64,000 bases of DNA from Caballeronia sp. BR00000012568055 (GTDB lineage Bacteria > Pseudomonadota > Gammaproteobacteria > Burkholderiales > Burkholderiaceae), in contig NZ_JAQFVG010000324.1 in NCBI RefSeq assembly GCF_029439455.1, forward strand, positions 43,494 through 107,493. The letters are read 5' to 3'. Positions 29,201-36,522 of the stretch are shown in pieces; within the stretch, counting starts at the first letter, position 1; each line of letters begins with the position of its first letter. A program made the position numbers and the translations under genes. A model generated the notes under the pieces. The model saw only the letters and a list, made by a program, of their open reading frames with translations. It was not told where the DNA came from and did not search any database.

Positions 29201-29224
29201 TTTTTGTGTTGTGATGCGGCTCAT
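23234..29224 (-). CDS. Bacterial alpha-2-macroglobulin (YfhM-like)
   Basis: A 1996-residue exported protease trap; E. coli YfhM has 1653 residues. The N-terminus is a signal sequence (KKWILAATALLTALSFG, about residues 8-32) with no lipobox cysteine, unlike the YfhM lipoprotein, so it is probably periplasmic and soluble or signal-anchored. Macroglobulin-type beta domains fill the N-terminal 1300 residues. The thioester motif CLEQ lies at C1513 in YPYNCLEQQTSRALG, followed by the helical thioester domain. A 12-bp triplicated stretch near the 3' end encodes VVPS repeats. It is coupled to pbpC downstream. Confidence 0.92.
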   Translation of the reverse strand: MSRITTQKKWILAATALLTALSFGVAMHRADAARVTTVSPQGKVAQVRQVVVKFDEAISAFGDPNAAPPGKVTCSGAPAASTKGSARWIDQKTWAFDFENDLPPGVRCAFDLKDGIKSGAGNALSGPQHFAFQTGGPFVTRVMPAGGEIEENQTFVLRLNGPATQASVLDHVWCETSALGNRIPVRTVDQTTRDALLKHFDMQKESERVLTLACQQTLPAASKMQLVFGKGVSGPSGIANDVEKRFDFNVREPFQASFTCERENAKAPCTPLRSLKLNFTAPISREDAQKFVLRGPKGNTAPAFNADDKSTEVSDLEFAAPLPERADLTIEAPANLKDVSGRALANADLFPLKTTTAPMPPLAKFSSGTFGIIERFAEPDMPAMLPVTLRHVEADLHVQGLNSGTSNVTTMKPDADADIRRWMRAVDQFDGISMSRSSVQERMPEMLKNGIKPVIIPNTDGSVSKDPQLDIRSLSMLTKRPGVETLNLPAADPKALRPFEVVGIPLTKPGFYVVELASPALGESLLGKNQSMYVRTSVLVTNLGVHFKQGRENSLVWVTTLDKGKPVPNAAIRVTDCNGDEIATGKTDAQGLAKIDKPLAALHECNDNSLAWGGFFVSARIDDPTGPDMAFVTTDWNRGIESWRFNVPTDMDAKRTTRAHTVFDRTLLRAGETVSMKHLLRVETLKGFAFAPQNPTRVTIRHVGSGQTWHMPLKWSADHSADSTFPIPAAAKLGEYSVTLDNGTANDEDDDNDSGVTQSYESGSFRVEEFRLPVFKGSITAGDTKSPGMIAATEAPVNVQIEYVQGGPASNLPVQVSALVRDASPPFASQYEAFNFAPYRKPANDGASAPAEDEDSEQQADTSTKLIADKQRVTLDRDGAGKLTLKPLPSFDSPKRLALEATFSDPNGEVQTISGGAILWPASVAVGVKAGHWVSVGGALPVQALALDLQGKPRAGVSVEIKGVARVMSSSRKRMVGGFYAYDNHTEIKDLGSLCSGKSDDHGIVSCEVKLKDAGNIDLIAVAKDGDGHAANASTSVWVTREDELWFGGENTDRIDVLPEKTSYEPGDTARFQVRMPFRSATALVAVEREGIVETHVVELNGKDPTVELKVQDAWGPNVYVSVLALRGRIRDVPWYSFFMWGWKAPVEWARAFWYEGRQYQAPTPLVDLSKPAFRYGLASIKVGTASHKLAVSVTPDAKSYTVRSKAHVKVKVALPDGKPAPAGTQIAVAAVDEALLELMPNQSWDVLDAMLQQRAYGVETSTAQMEIIGRRHFGRKAVPAGGGGGHSATRELFDTLLVWNPRVTLDSNGEASVDVPLNDALTRFRIVAIAAVGAGQFGTGSASIQSTQDLQLISGLPPLVRTGDAFRAQFTLRNTTSRTMHVVVTPRAGSLALDARTVDLAPESSQEIAWEVTTPDVSSLDWTVNAAEQAGPKASDAVKLTQKVVPAIPVNVQQATISQVDGTLTVPVAPPADAVKSSDGAIRGGIAVSLQPKLADGLPGVRRWFERYPYNCLEQQTSRALGLMDAAQWQGVLTRMPSYLDRDGLANYFPPSDDERPTGSPALTAYLLSVTDDAAKEDKRSALPADVRDQMAAGLANFIDGKIQRKFWAPRNDLDYEKLAAIEALSRYGLAQARMLGSITIAPDQWPTSAVLDYYAILSRVDGIPGRDEKRAQVEQIVRARLTYQGTRLTFSTERDDDLWWLMTGTETNAARTALLFADAPGWKDEMPRLVAGLLALQKNGAWQTTTANLWGSLAVARFSRLFESTPVTGSTAIALGSASQSVDWSVVPSVVPSVVPKAAPASATAITKSANTRSVMLPWSTGSLTLTQQGTGKPWATIESLAAVALKAPFAAGYRISKTVTPIDPATKGVLTRGDVVRVHLDIDAQSDMTWVVVNDPIPAGATILGSGLGRDSAAATEGEKPDQGGAWPTFVERGFEGYRAYYDYLPKGKLQVEYTMRLNNAGTFGMPPTRVEALYAPSSFGALPNANVVVKQK
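23832..23867. repeat. Three 12-bp tandem repeats in the macroglobulin gene
   Basis: The unit GGAACAACACTC occurs three times in a row at 23832, 23844 and 23856. On the coding strand it gives an in-frame repeat of Ser-Val-Val-Pro type residues between the thioester domain and the C-terminal domain. Copy number could change by slippage without a frameshift. Confidence 0.85.
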
Positions 29225-29305
29225 CCACTCGCTCCGAGTTTCCCTCGATGCGGCGATTCTAACGGAGCCTTACGCGCTTCTTTCTGACAATGATGCTTTT
29301 ACACG

Positions 29306-30697
29306 TCAGTCCGCGTTCACACGCGATACATGCCGCGCACTGACGCGCCGCCAGTACACGAACAAGCCGATACCCGCGACGCCCAGACTCAGCGTATTGG
29401 CGATCCAGAAGCCGCGCGCGCCCTGCAAGGCTTCGGGCACCGCGCCGCCCACATCGAAACCGAGCAGATACCCGCCGCCCAATCCGATACCCCACAGCGC
29501 GATCGCGTAAATAACGGTCGGCACCAGCGTGACCTTGTACGCTCGCAAGATGAACGCGGTGGTGATCTGCAAGGCATCGCACAGGTGATAGAAGAAGATG
29601 ATGAGCACCAGCGGCATGGCGGCGGCGATCACGTTGGCATCGGGCGTATAGGCCGCAATGATGTGCGGGCGCGCGGCGACGAGCGCCACGCCGTACACGA
29701 GCGCCAGCACGCACGCCATGCCAATGCCGTGGCACGAGATCGACCGGGCGTCGTCGTACTTCTGCGCGCCGAGCGCTTGCGACACCAGCGTCGAAGAGGC
29801 AATGCCAATGGACAGCGGCGTCATATACAGCACCGCGCCGAGATTGCCGGCGATCTGATGCCCGGCGAGCGTCGTCGTGCCGAAGCGCGAGATGAACAGC
29901 GCCATGAACGTGTACGAGGTCACTTCGATCAGATACGACAGGCCCATCGGAATGCCGAGCCGCAACAGCGCGATCTGGCGCCGCCACACCGGCCAGCAGA
30001 AGCGCGAAAAAATCCCGAACGGGCGGAAGAACTCGACGCGCATCAACACCGTCATGCCGACAATCGCCGATGCCCAGTTGACCAGCGAACTCGCCAGCGC
30101 GCAGCCCGGACCGCCGAGCGCGGGCACGCCGAAGCCGCCGAAGATGAACCACGTATTGAGCGGAAACTTGAGCACGAGTCCGCCCACTTGCAGAAACATC
30201 ACGAGTCGCGGCTTGCCGACTGCATTCGCCAGCGAGCTATAGACGCGAAACGCGAGGCTCGCAGGCAGACCGAACGACAGAATCCGCAGGTAATCCACCG
30301 TGCGGTCATGCAGCGCGGGCGGCGCTTTCGCAAGACTGAGCAAGGGCTCGGGATAATAAAGCAGCACGAATCCGACGATGGTCAGCACCGCCGCCAGCCA
30401 AAACGCCTGCCGCGTTTCCTCGCCGATTTCGCTTTCGCGTCCCGCGCCGAAAAGTTGCCCCGCAATCGGCTGAAGCGCGACCAGAATCCCCGTCAGGCCG
30501 ATATACACCGAAATGTAGACCGAGCCGCCAAGGCCGAGTGCGGCGAGATCGGTGGCGGAGAAGCGGCCGACCATCGCGGTATCGATCACGCCGAACGCGA
30601 TCACCGCGAGCTGGCCGATCAGCACCGGCCACGCGAGCGCGGCGATCTTGCGCACATCGCTGAACATGCCGGTGGTGGTGTTGTGCATAGCGCGCAT
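29306..30697 (-). CDS. MATE family multidrug/Na+ antiporter
   Basis: A 463-residue inner-membrane transporter of the NorM-type MATE family, with about twelve hydrophobic segments in two homologous halves. Typical features are the opening LAWPVLIGQLAVIAFGVIDTAMVGRFS, and GHQIAGNLGAVLYMTPLSIGIASSTLVSQ in the second half. It would export cationic compounds using a Na+ or H+ gradient. ATG codons at 30697 and 30688 are both possible starts. The stop of the frameshifted GT39 gene lies 3 bp upstream, so the two genes are probably cotranscribed. Confidence 0.9.
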   Translation of the reverse strand: MRAMHNTTTGMFSDVRKIAALAWPVLIGQLAVIAFGVIDTAMVGRFSATDLAALGLGGSVYISVYIGLTGILVALQPIAGQLFGAGRESEIGEETRQAFWLAAVLTIVGFVLLYYPEPLLSLAKAPPALHDRTVDYLRILSFGLPASLAFRVYSSLANAVGKPRLVMFLQVGGLVLKFPLNTWFIFGGFGVPALGGPGCALASSLVNWASAIVGMTVLMRVEFFRPFGIFSRFCWPVWRRQIALLRLGIPMGLSYLIEVTSYTFMALFISRFGTTTLAGHQIAGNLGAVLYMTPLSIGIASSTLVSQALGAQKYDDARSISCHGIGMACVLALVYGVALVAARPHIIAAYTPDANVIAAAMPLVLIIFFYHLCDALQITTAFILRAYKVTLVPTVIYAIALWGIGLGGGYLLGFDVGGAVPEALQGARGFWIANTLSLGVAGIGLFVYWRRVSARHVSRVNAD

Positions 30698-30700
30698 GCG

Positions 30701-32463
30701 TTATTGCGGCCGGCGCAGGCTCTTCGGGCGCAGCGGCTTTTTCTCGGGCGGCGTCGGGCGCTCGATACGCACGTAGAGGCGGAACCGCTCATCGCGGTCG
30801 GCGACGCGGCGGCCTTCCCACACGAGCTTCCACTGGAATGCCGAGATCGACGGCGGATCGCCGTAGTCGGCCGGGTCCTGACGCAGGATCACGTCGCAGT
30901 CTTCATCGAATGCGAAATGCATGCCGCCGAAATACGCGAAGGTGGCGATCTGCGCATCGCCCAGACGTGCGGGGGAAATGCAGTTGTAGTCGGGCGGCAG
31001 GTGCTCGGCAATCTGCTCCGCCACATCGCGATACGTCCGGCTGTAGTTCACCACCGGCAGCCACAAGGTCATCAGCAGCACCCACATCAGCGTGGTGCCC
31101 GCGCTCGACAGCACGACGCTGCGCCACAACACCTTTGGATGCCGCGCGAGACGCCAGCGCGCCAGCATGAACCAGCAGACCGTCACGGCGACCGCGCAGA
31201 CAAACGACAGCAGCTTGAATTCAGGATGAAAGCCCGGCGCAAGACGCGCGAGATTGCGCGCCATCGCCGCGGGAAAACCGATCATGCCGGCGGTCCACAC
31301 CAGCCACACCAGCGAGCCGATGATCGTGAAGCTCAGCATCGCGAACCAGTCGATGGCGTTGATCGCGCCGCGCTTGAGCGTCGGCAGCGCGAAAGTCGCC
31401 AGCACCGACAGCGGCGGCAGCAGCAGCATGAACAGGCGATTGGTTTCGTGCGCCTGAGGATCACCAGCACCAGCAACGGCCCGATGATCGACAGCGGCAC
31501 GGCGACGTGCGGCGAGCGGCGCATGCCGCCCCAGCTCACGAAGGCCCAGATCGCGAGTGGCCATGCGGGCCACGTGAACAGCGGCAGATTTTTCAGCGCG
31601 TAACCGAGCACGGAACCGGGCGCGCCGGAGAAAAAGGAAAAGCTATTGCGCCACCATTGATGCAGCCACCAATCGCCATCGTCGGGATAGAAATGAAGCG
31701 TGGGCAGAACCCACGCGGCGATCAGCACAACCGCGACCGGCAGACCGTAAATCAGCAACGGCAACGCGCGCACTTGCTTCACGATGATCGTCATCGCGAG
31801 CGTGCAGAGCAGCAGCGCGAACACCAGCACCGGCGAACTGGATAAACCGACGACGCCGATCGCCAGACCCCAGACGAGCGCGCCGTGGATCGGCTTGTCG
31901 AGGCTGCGCACGAGGCCGTAGATCAGCATGGCGGTGCCGGCGAATTGCGCGAGTTGCGGCGTGGTTTCGTGGCCGCGCTCCGCCAGACCAAAGCAGGCGA
32001 GCAGAATCAGCAACGCGCCATCCGCAAGCGTGCGGCCGTAATCGCGCGGTTCCGGCTCGCCGCCGAACGCGTATTTGAACGGCTGTGCCTCATCGCGCCG
32101 GCCGAGCAGATACGCCGAATACCAGACGAATGCACACGCCAGACAGAACAGCAAACCCGTGACCACGCGCGATGCATTGCTCGCATCGACCCACGGACTC
32201 AGCAGGCGAATCGCCGATGCGCCGAGCCAGTACATCAGCGGGCCGTCCTGTGTCGGCGCCTTGCCGACGAGATTCGGCAGCAGCCAGTCGCGCGCATCGC
32301 CATTGGCCATCGTCCACATCACGCCGAAACCGGCGGCGTCCTCGTTCTTCCACGGGTCGCGCCCGAACAGGCCGAATGAGGCATACGTGATACAGATGGC
32401 GAGCAGCAGCCAGCGCGGCAGGGCGCTGGTGGCGGAGGCGGTCAGACGAACGACAGATCGCAT
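30701..32463 (-). pseudogene. GT39/ArnT-like membrane glycosyltransferase, frameshifted
   Basis: Two overlapping frames together encode about 587 residues of a GT39-type polyprenyl-phosphate glycosyltransferase. The N-terminal part (32463 down to about 31455) has FGRDPWKNEDAAGFGVMWTMANGD, the loop with acidic residues typical of PMT/ArnT enzymes, and several membrane segments. The C-terminal part (about 31457 down to 30701) continues with AHETNRLFMLLLPPLSVLATFALP and a periplasmic C-terminal domain. Restoring one base near 31454-31458 (for instance one C in the coding strand) joins them as VLVIL-QAHETNR. It is therefore either a recent frameshift mutation or a sequencing error. Confidence 0.85.
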
Positions 32464-32676
32464 GCGATAAGGCTTTGGAGGAGAGACGGGCCGCAAGTCA
32501 TGCTGGAATGCGTGTTTTCTGACGCGGCGGGGTCGAAGCATCCGGCATTGTAGTCGCGCGTGGGGGACGCGTCACCGCGCGCCGGGCCGCAGGTAACGAT
32601 GCGCAACACTCTTTACGCGTGACCTCAGCAATGGCAATGCCGCGTAAGGAACTGATATAGACAATGTGCAGAGACA

Positions 32677-32728
32677 AAAAAGGGCAGCAAAAAGGGCAGC
32701 AAAAAGGGCAGCCTGAGCTGCCCTTTTT
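32677..32728 (-). terminator. rpmE2 terminator with three alternative 3' arms
   Basis: On the plus strand AAAAAGGGCAGC is repeated three times (32677, 32689, 32701), then CTGA, then GCTGCCCTTTTT at 32717-32728. Read in the rpmE2 direction, one 5' arm is followed by three identical GCTGCCCTTTTT 3' arms, each ending in a U-run. Any of the three can complete a 12-bp terminator stem. Confidence 0.85.
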
Positions 32729-32749
32729 CGCTGAACCTTAAAGCCCGAC

Positions 32750-33004
32750 TTACTTCTTGGTGGAGAAGCGTGCGAACTTGTTGTTGAACTTTTCGACGCG
32801 GCCGGCCGTGTCCATGATCTTTTGCTGACCGGTGTAGAACGGGTGCGATTCCGACGACACTTCGATCTTTGCCAGCGGGTACGTCTTGCCTTCGAATTCG
32901 GCGGTTTCGCGCGTCTGGATGGTCGAGCGAGTTACGAACTTGAAGTCGTTCGACATGTCGATGAACAGAACTTCGCGGTAATCCGGGTGAATGCCTGCTT
33001 TCAT
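32750..33004 (-). CDS. rpmE2: 50S ribosomal protein L31 type B
   Basis: An 84-residue L31. It begins [18 protein letters not shown] and lacks the CxxC zinc ligands of the C+ form, so it is the zinc-independent type B paralogue. The basic end [11 protein letters not shown] is typical. It lies alone between mtfA and the GT39 gene, with its own strong terminator 20 bp after the stop codon. Confidence 0.95.
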   Translation of the reverse strand: MKAGIHPDYREVLFIDMSNDFKFVTRSTIQTRETAEFEGKTYPLAKIEVSSESHPFYTGQQKIMDTAGRVEKFNNKFARFSTKK

Positions 33005-33113
33005 GGTGTTTCCTGGTATCTGGCGGTAGCCAACTCGCTGCGCTTTCGGTTTGAAAAAGCGGCCTTAGCGGGTCACTTGCCTAGGGTCGAAAAACGGCGA
33101 TTATGCCAGAAAA

Positions 33114-33986
33114 TCAGTCGGTTGACATCTTTTTTGCAGGTTCAGTCGAGTGCGCCGAGAGCGCGCCAACCGCGGCGGGATCCTGTCTGTAATACCGCGC
33201 CAGCAGCCGATAAAGCTCCGGATAGTCCTTCTCGAAGGCTTGCGGCGTCACGAACAGCGCCTCGCTGCACACGGCAAAAAACTCCGACGGATGATCCGTC
33301 GCATACGGATCGATCAGCGAATCGCGCTCGAAACGGCTCCAGCGCCGCTCCGGCACGGCATCGACGCGGGCGCAAAACTGGTCGTAGGCGTTGTCGAAGA
33401 TATCGGCCCAGGCGGTGGAATCGAGCGGCGCGTGCCATTTGCGGAATAAGGGCGGATGCCCGTCCGCTTCGCCGTTCAGCATATCGATCTTGTGCGCGAA
33501 TTCGTGGATGACGACGTTGTACGCGTCGGAGCCATCGGCCATTTGCGCGTCTTCCCACGACAGCACCACCGGACCTCCTTCCCACGCTTCGCCGCTGGCA
33601 TCGTGTTCGACTTCGTGGACCACGCCGTCTTCATCCTCCACCGTCTTGCGGATGATGAACTCGCCCGGATAGACGATCACGCCTACCCATCCGCGATACA
33701 AATCGAGATCGAGATTGAGCACCGGCAAACACGCCTGCGCCGCGATCGCGACGATCATCTGATCGGTCAGTTCGAGATCGTGCGCAGTCGAAAACTCTTT
33801 CTGCGCGATGAACAGACTGGCGAGATCGCGCAGGCGCTGAATATCGTCCGCGTTCAGATGGGCGAAGAAGGGATACGCGTCAAGCGTGGCGCGCCACAGG
33901 GCGTCATCGATCGCGTATTTGCGCAGCGCGCGCTCGCGGCGTTGCGCGCCGAACCAGCGGGAAAAGGGATTTAGGGGATTGGCCAT
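33114..33986 (-). CDS. mtfA: Zinc-dependent peptidase, MtfA family (M90)
   Basis: A 290-residue M90 metallopeptidase. The zinc site is HEFAH in VVIHEFAHKIDMLNG near residues 160-174, with the third ligand expected in the downstream ATDHPSEFFAVCSE block near 232-245. E. coli MtfA (265 residues) binds the glucose repressor Mlc and is an aminopeptidase. The gene lies between rpmE2 and rho on the same strand, and a bidirectional hairpin separates it from rho. Confidence 0.9.
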   Translation of the reverse strand: MANPLNPFSRWFGAQRRERALRKYAIDDALWRATLDAYPFFAHLNADDIQRLRDLASLFIAQKEFSTAHDLELTDQMIVAIAAQACLPVLNLDLDLYRGWVGVIVYPGEFIIRKTVEDEDGVVHEVEHDASGEAWEGGPVVLSWEDAQMADGSDAYNVVIHEFAHKIDMLNGEADGHPPLFRKWHAPLDSTAWADIFDNAYDQFCARVDAVPERRWSRFERDSLIDPYATDHPSEFFAVCSEALFVTPQAFEKDYPELYRLLARYYRQDPAAVGALSAHSTEPAKKMSTD

Positions 33987-34040
33987 CGTGCGGTCCGGAT
34001 GCTAAAGACAGACGGCAATTGTACGCAGCGCGAACAACAA

Positions 34041-34068
34041 AAAACCGCCTGACGAAGCAGGCGGTTTT
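34041..34068. terminator. Terminator between rho and mtfA
   Basis: AAAACCGCCTG at 34041-34051 pairs with CAGGCGGTTTT at 34058-34068 around ACGAAG. It lies about 25 bp after the rho stop codon and is symmetric. Confidence 0.85.
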
Positions 34069-34091
34069 ATCGAACGCAGACGCAACACGGA

Positions 34092-35357
34092 TCAGGAACC
34101 GCCGCGACGCATCATGTCGAAGAACTCGGAATTGCCCTTCGTCTGACGGATCTTGTCGAGCAGGAATTCCATCGCTTCGACTTCGTCCATGTCGTGAATG
34201 AACTTGCGCAGCACCCAGACTTTTTGCAGCACATCCGGCTTGATCAGCAGTTCTTCGCGACGCGTGCCCGACTTGTTCAGATTGATTGACGGATACACAC
34301 GCTTTTCAGCCAGACGACGTTCGAGGTGCACTTCCATATTGCCGGTGCCCTTGAACTCTTCGTAGATCACGTCGTCCATGCGGCTGCCGGTTTCGATCAG
34401 CGCCGTGCCGATGATGGTCAGCGAACCGCCTTCCTCGATATTCCGCGCAGCTCCAAAGAAACGCTTCGGACGTTGAAGCGCGTTGGCATCGACACCGCCG
34501 GTCAGCACCTTGCCGGACGCCGGCACCACCGTGTTGTAGGCGCGCGCCAGACGCGTGATGGAGTCGAGCAGAATCACGACGTCGTGCTTCATTTCGACCA
34601 GACGCTTGGCCTTTTCGATGACCATTTCGGCCACTTGCACGTGACGCGCGGCCGGTTCATCGAACGTGGAAGCGATGACTTCGCCGCGCACCGAGCGCTG
34701 CATTTCGGTCACTTCTTCAGGACGTTCGTCGATCAGCAGCACGAACAGGATGACGTCCGGATGATTCGACTTCACCGCATGCGCAATATGCTGAAGCATC
34801 ACGGTCTTGCCCGACTTCGGCGACGCCACCAGCAAGCCGCGCTGGCCCTTGCCGATCGGCGCGATCATATCGATGATCCGGCCCGTGACGTTTTCCTCGC
34901 CGCGCATTTCGCGTTCGAGCGGCAGCGGCTTGTTCGGATGCAGCGGCGTGAGGTTCTCGAACATGATCTTATGTTTCGAGGCCTCAGGCGGCTGACCATT
35001 GACTTTATCGACCTTCACCAGCGCGAAATAACGCTCGCCGTCTTTCGGCGTACGTACTTCACCTTCGATGGTGTCGCCCGTGTGAAGATTGAAACGGCGA
35101 ATCTGTGACGGGCTGATATAGATATCGTCCGTGCTCGCGAGATACGACGTCTCGGGTGAGCGCAAGAAGCCGAAGCCGTCGGGCAGCACTTCGAGGGTGC
35201 CGTCGCCGAAAATCGTGTCGCCAGCTTTGGCGCGCTTTTTTAGAATCGCGAACATCAGTTCCTGCTTGCGCAGGCGGTTCGCATTTTCGATCTCGAGGCC
35301 ATTGGCCATCTCGATCAGTGCAGACACGTGCTGAGACTTGAGCTCGGATAAATGCAT
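34092..35357 (-). CDS. rho: Transcription termination factor Rho
   Basis: A 421-residue hexameric RNA helicase (E. coli 419). The N-terminal helix bundle starts [18 protein letters not shown]. The primary RNA site includes the GFGFLRSPE motif near residues 62-70. Walker A is in [12 protein letters not shown] near 174-185, Walker B and the Q-loop region follow ([17 protein letters not shown]), and the C-terminal R-loop/motor ends [13 protein letters not shown]. The leader upstream contains a perfect hairpin. Confidence 0.97.
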   Translation of the reverse strand: MHLSELKSQHVSALIEMANGLEIENANRLRKQELMFAILKKRAKAGDTIFGDGTLEVLPDGFGFLRSPETSYLASTDDIYISPSQIRRFNLHTGDTIEGEVRTPKDGERYFALVKVDKVNGQPPEASKHKIMFENLTPLHPNKPLPLEREMRGEENVTGRIIDMIAPIGKGQRGLLVASPKSGKTVMLQHIAHAVKSNHPDVILFVLLIDERPEEVTEMQRSVRGEVIASTFDEPAARHVQVAEMVIEKAKRLVEMKHDVVILLDSITRLARAYNTVVPASGKVLTGGVDANALQRPKRFFGAARNIEEGGSLTIIGTALIETGSRMDDVIYEEFKGTGNMEVHLERRLAEKRVYPSINLNKSGTRREELLIKPDVLQKVWVLRKFIHDMDEVEAMEFLLDKIRQTKGNSEFFDMMRRGGS

Positions 35358-35453
35358 ACGGATTTCCCGCCAGGGAGAGAGGTGCGACAGAAAGATTTGG
35401 GAGAAGAGGTGAGCGGAACCGCTCTAGGACTTAGTACTTCTTGAACTCTTGTG

Positions 35454-35462
35454 AATATAGCA
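35454..35462 (-). promoter_or_regulatory. Candidate extended -10 promoter of rho
   Basis: Read on the minus strand the segment is TGC followed by TATATT, an extended -10. It would start transcription about 85-90 nt upstream of the rho ATG. No convincing -35 hexamer is seen. Confidence 0.35.
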
Positions 35463-35512
35463 TAGCACACGCCGCGCGGGCCTCGGATAAGGCGAGGTCG
35501 GGGCTTCTCGAT

Positions 35513-35538
35513 CCGATGTTGTCGGTAAACAACATCGG
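35513..35538. other. Perfect hairpin upstream of rho
   Basis: CCGATGTTG at 35513-35521 pairs with CAACATCGG at 35530-35538 around an 8-base loop. It lies between trxA and rho, upstream of the proposed rho -10, and may be part of trxA transcript ending. Confidence 0.6.
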
Positions 35539-35557
35539 CGGGCCATGCCTGGATGCC

Positions 35558-35590
35558 GAAGACGCTTTAACCAGAGATCAAAGCGTCTTC
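35558..35590 (-). terminator. Hairpin after trxA
   Basis: GAAGACGCTTT at 35558-35568 pairs with AAAGCGTCTTC at 35580-35590 around an 11-base loop, just after the trxA stop codon at 35602. There is no U-run on the trxA side, so it may be a transcript-end stabiliser or a Rho-dependent end. Confidence 0.5.
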
Positions 35591-35601
35591 ATCGGATGCT
35601 T

Positions 35602-35928
35602 TTACAGGTTGCTGTCGAGGAACGCGGTGAGTTGCGACTTCGACAATGCGCCGACCTTTTGCGCGGCCACGGCGCCATTCTTGAACAGGATCAGCGTGGG
35701 AATACCGCGCACGCCGAACTTCACCGGCGTGGACTGATGTTCGTCCACATTGATCTTCGCGATCTGCAGGCGATCGCCATAATCCTTCGCGACTTCGTCG
35801 AGGATCGGGGCAATCATCTTGCACGGACCGCACCACTCGGCCCAGAAGTCGAGCAGGACAGGTTTATCCGACTTGACGACGTCCTGTTCGAAGGACGCGT
35901 CGCTGATGTGCTTGATTGATTCGCTCAT
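35602..35928 (-). CDS. trxA: Thioredoxin
   Basis: A 108-residue classical thioredoxin with the redox centre W-C33-G-P-C36 in [15 protein letters not shown] and the cis-proline loop in RGIPTLILF. The ATG at 35928 is chosen because AGAGGT is about 11 bases upstream and the length matches E. coli TrxA (109); the frame continues upstream to 36096 without domain-like sequence. The trxA-rho order is conserved in many proteobacteria. Confidence 0.96.
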   Translation of the reverse strand: MSESIKHISDASFEQDVVKSDKPVLLDFWAEWCGPCKMIAPILDEVAKDYGDRLQIAKINVDEHQSTPVKFGVRGIPTLILFKNGAVAAQKVGALSKSQLTAFLDSNL

Positions 35929-36274
35929 TGTCTGAATACCTCTAGGGATTCGAGGCCCGCGTTTGATTGCTCGCCACGATACATCAAAACTGAAAAAAGT
36001 TACGTCGCCTGACGGGCCGGAGAAGGGCAGAACAGGCCCGTTCGCCGTGCGCCAAAAAGGCTCGCGCAAGGCTGCAAATGATCCGCGACGGGGCATCGAC
36101 CAATCATTAATGCCCCGTTCACGCGTGATTCACATTGCATCTTAGCCTACTTTGCTATCCGTTGCCGGGTGCCGATAGGGACGATATGAGGCTTCAAATA
36201 CGGAGTGCAAGAGGTGGTTTCACACGATGTTAGAGGCTATCGGACGGATAGGCGCGCGTGCTATGATTCGTCGT
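35929..36274. other. Intergenic region between trxA and ffs
   Basis: About 350 bp contain the divergent promoters for trxA and the 4.5S RNA. A TATGAT hexamer at 36262-36267 fits the -10 of ffs. I see no gene in it. Confidence 0.4.
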
Positions 36275-36372
36275 GACGGGCCTCCTCGCATGGTGGCGCG
36301 GTCAACCTGGTCAGGTCGGGAACGAAGCAGCCACAGCCGTTTTCTACCAGTGCCGAGGGTCGGGCTCGTCAC
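36275..36372 (+). ncRNA. ffs: Signal recognition particle 4.5S RNA
   Basis: The conserved Ffh-binding domain is present as GGTCAGGTCGGGAACGAAGC at 36309-36328, with the apical GGAA-type tetraloop region replaced by the common GGGAACG variant. Flanks GGGCCTCCTCGCA at about 36278 and TGCCGAGGGTCGGGCTC at about 36351 pair to form the long rod. Size of about 98 nt is normal for bacterial small SRP RNA, and the position just before dnaX is typical of beta-proteobacteria. The ends are estimated. Confidence 0.92.
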
Positions 36373-36509
36373 CTTCCGCTTTTCTCTGCATTTTCTTTTT
36401 TCTCCCCGCGTTTTCTCCTATCTCTTCGCTGCTTTTCGGCGTGATTTTTTCACGGCTCGAATGCGCGTATCGGCGCTGGTTTGCGGCATTTGACGCGAGT
36501 CGTTGCTGA

Positions 36510-36515
36510 TACAAT
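36510..36515 (+). promoter_or_regulatory. -10 element directly before dnaX
   Basis: TACAAT lies 7 nt upstream of the dnaX ATG, so transcription from it would start at or next to the start codon and give a leaderless mRNA. No Shine-Dalgarno sequence is visible before this ATG. The nearest -35 candidate (TTGACG at 36490-36495) has only a 14-bp spacer. Confidence 0.4.
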
Positions 36516-36522
36516 TTCGCGC

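Noticed and set aside
27416-29287. 623-residue plus-strand open frame opposite the macroglobulin gene
   Set aside because: Arg/His-rich shadow with no start signal; the minus strand carries clear domains and the thioester motif.
29330-31603. 757-residue plus-strand open frame opposite the MATE and GT39 genes
   Set aside because: Low-complexity Arg/Gln/His-rich translation; the MATE protein is unambiguous on the other strand.
32677-32728. Short tandem repeat as a CRISPR-like array
   Set aside because: The 12-bp units have no spacers and are fully explained as terminator arms.
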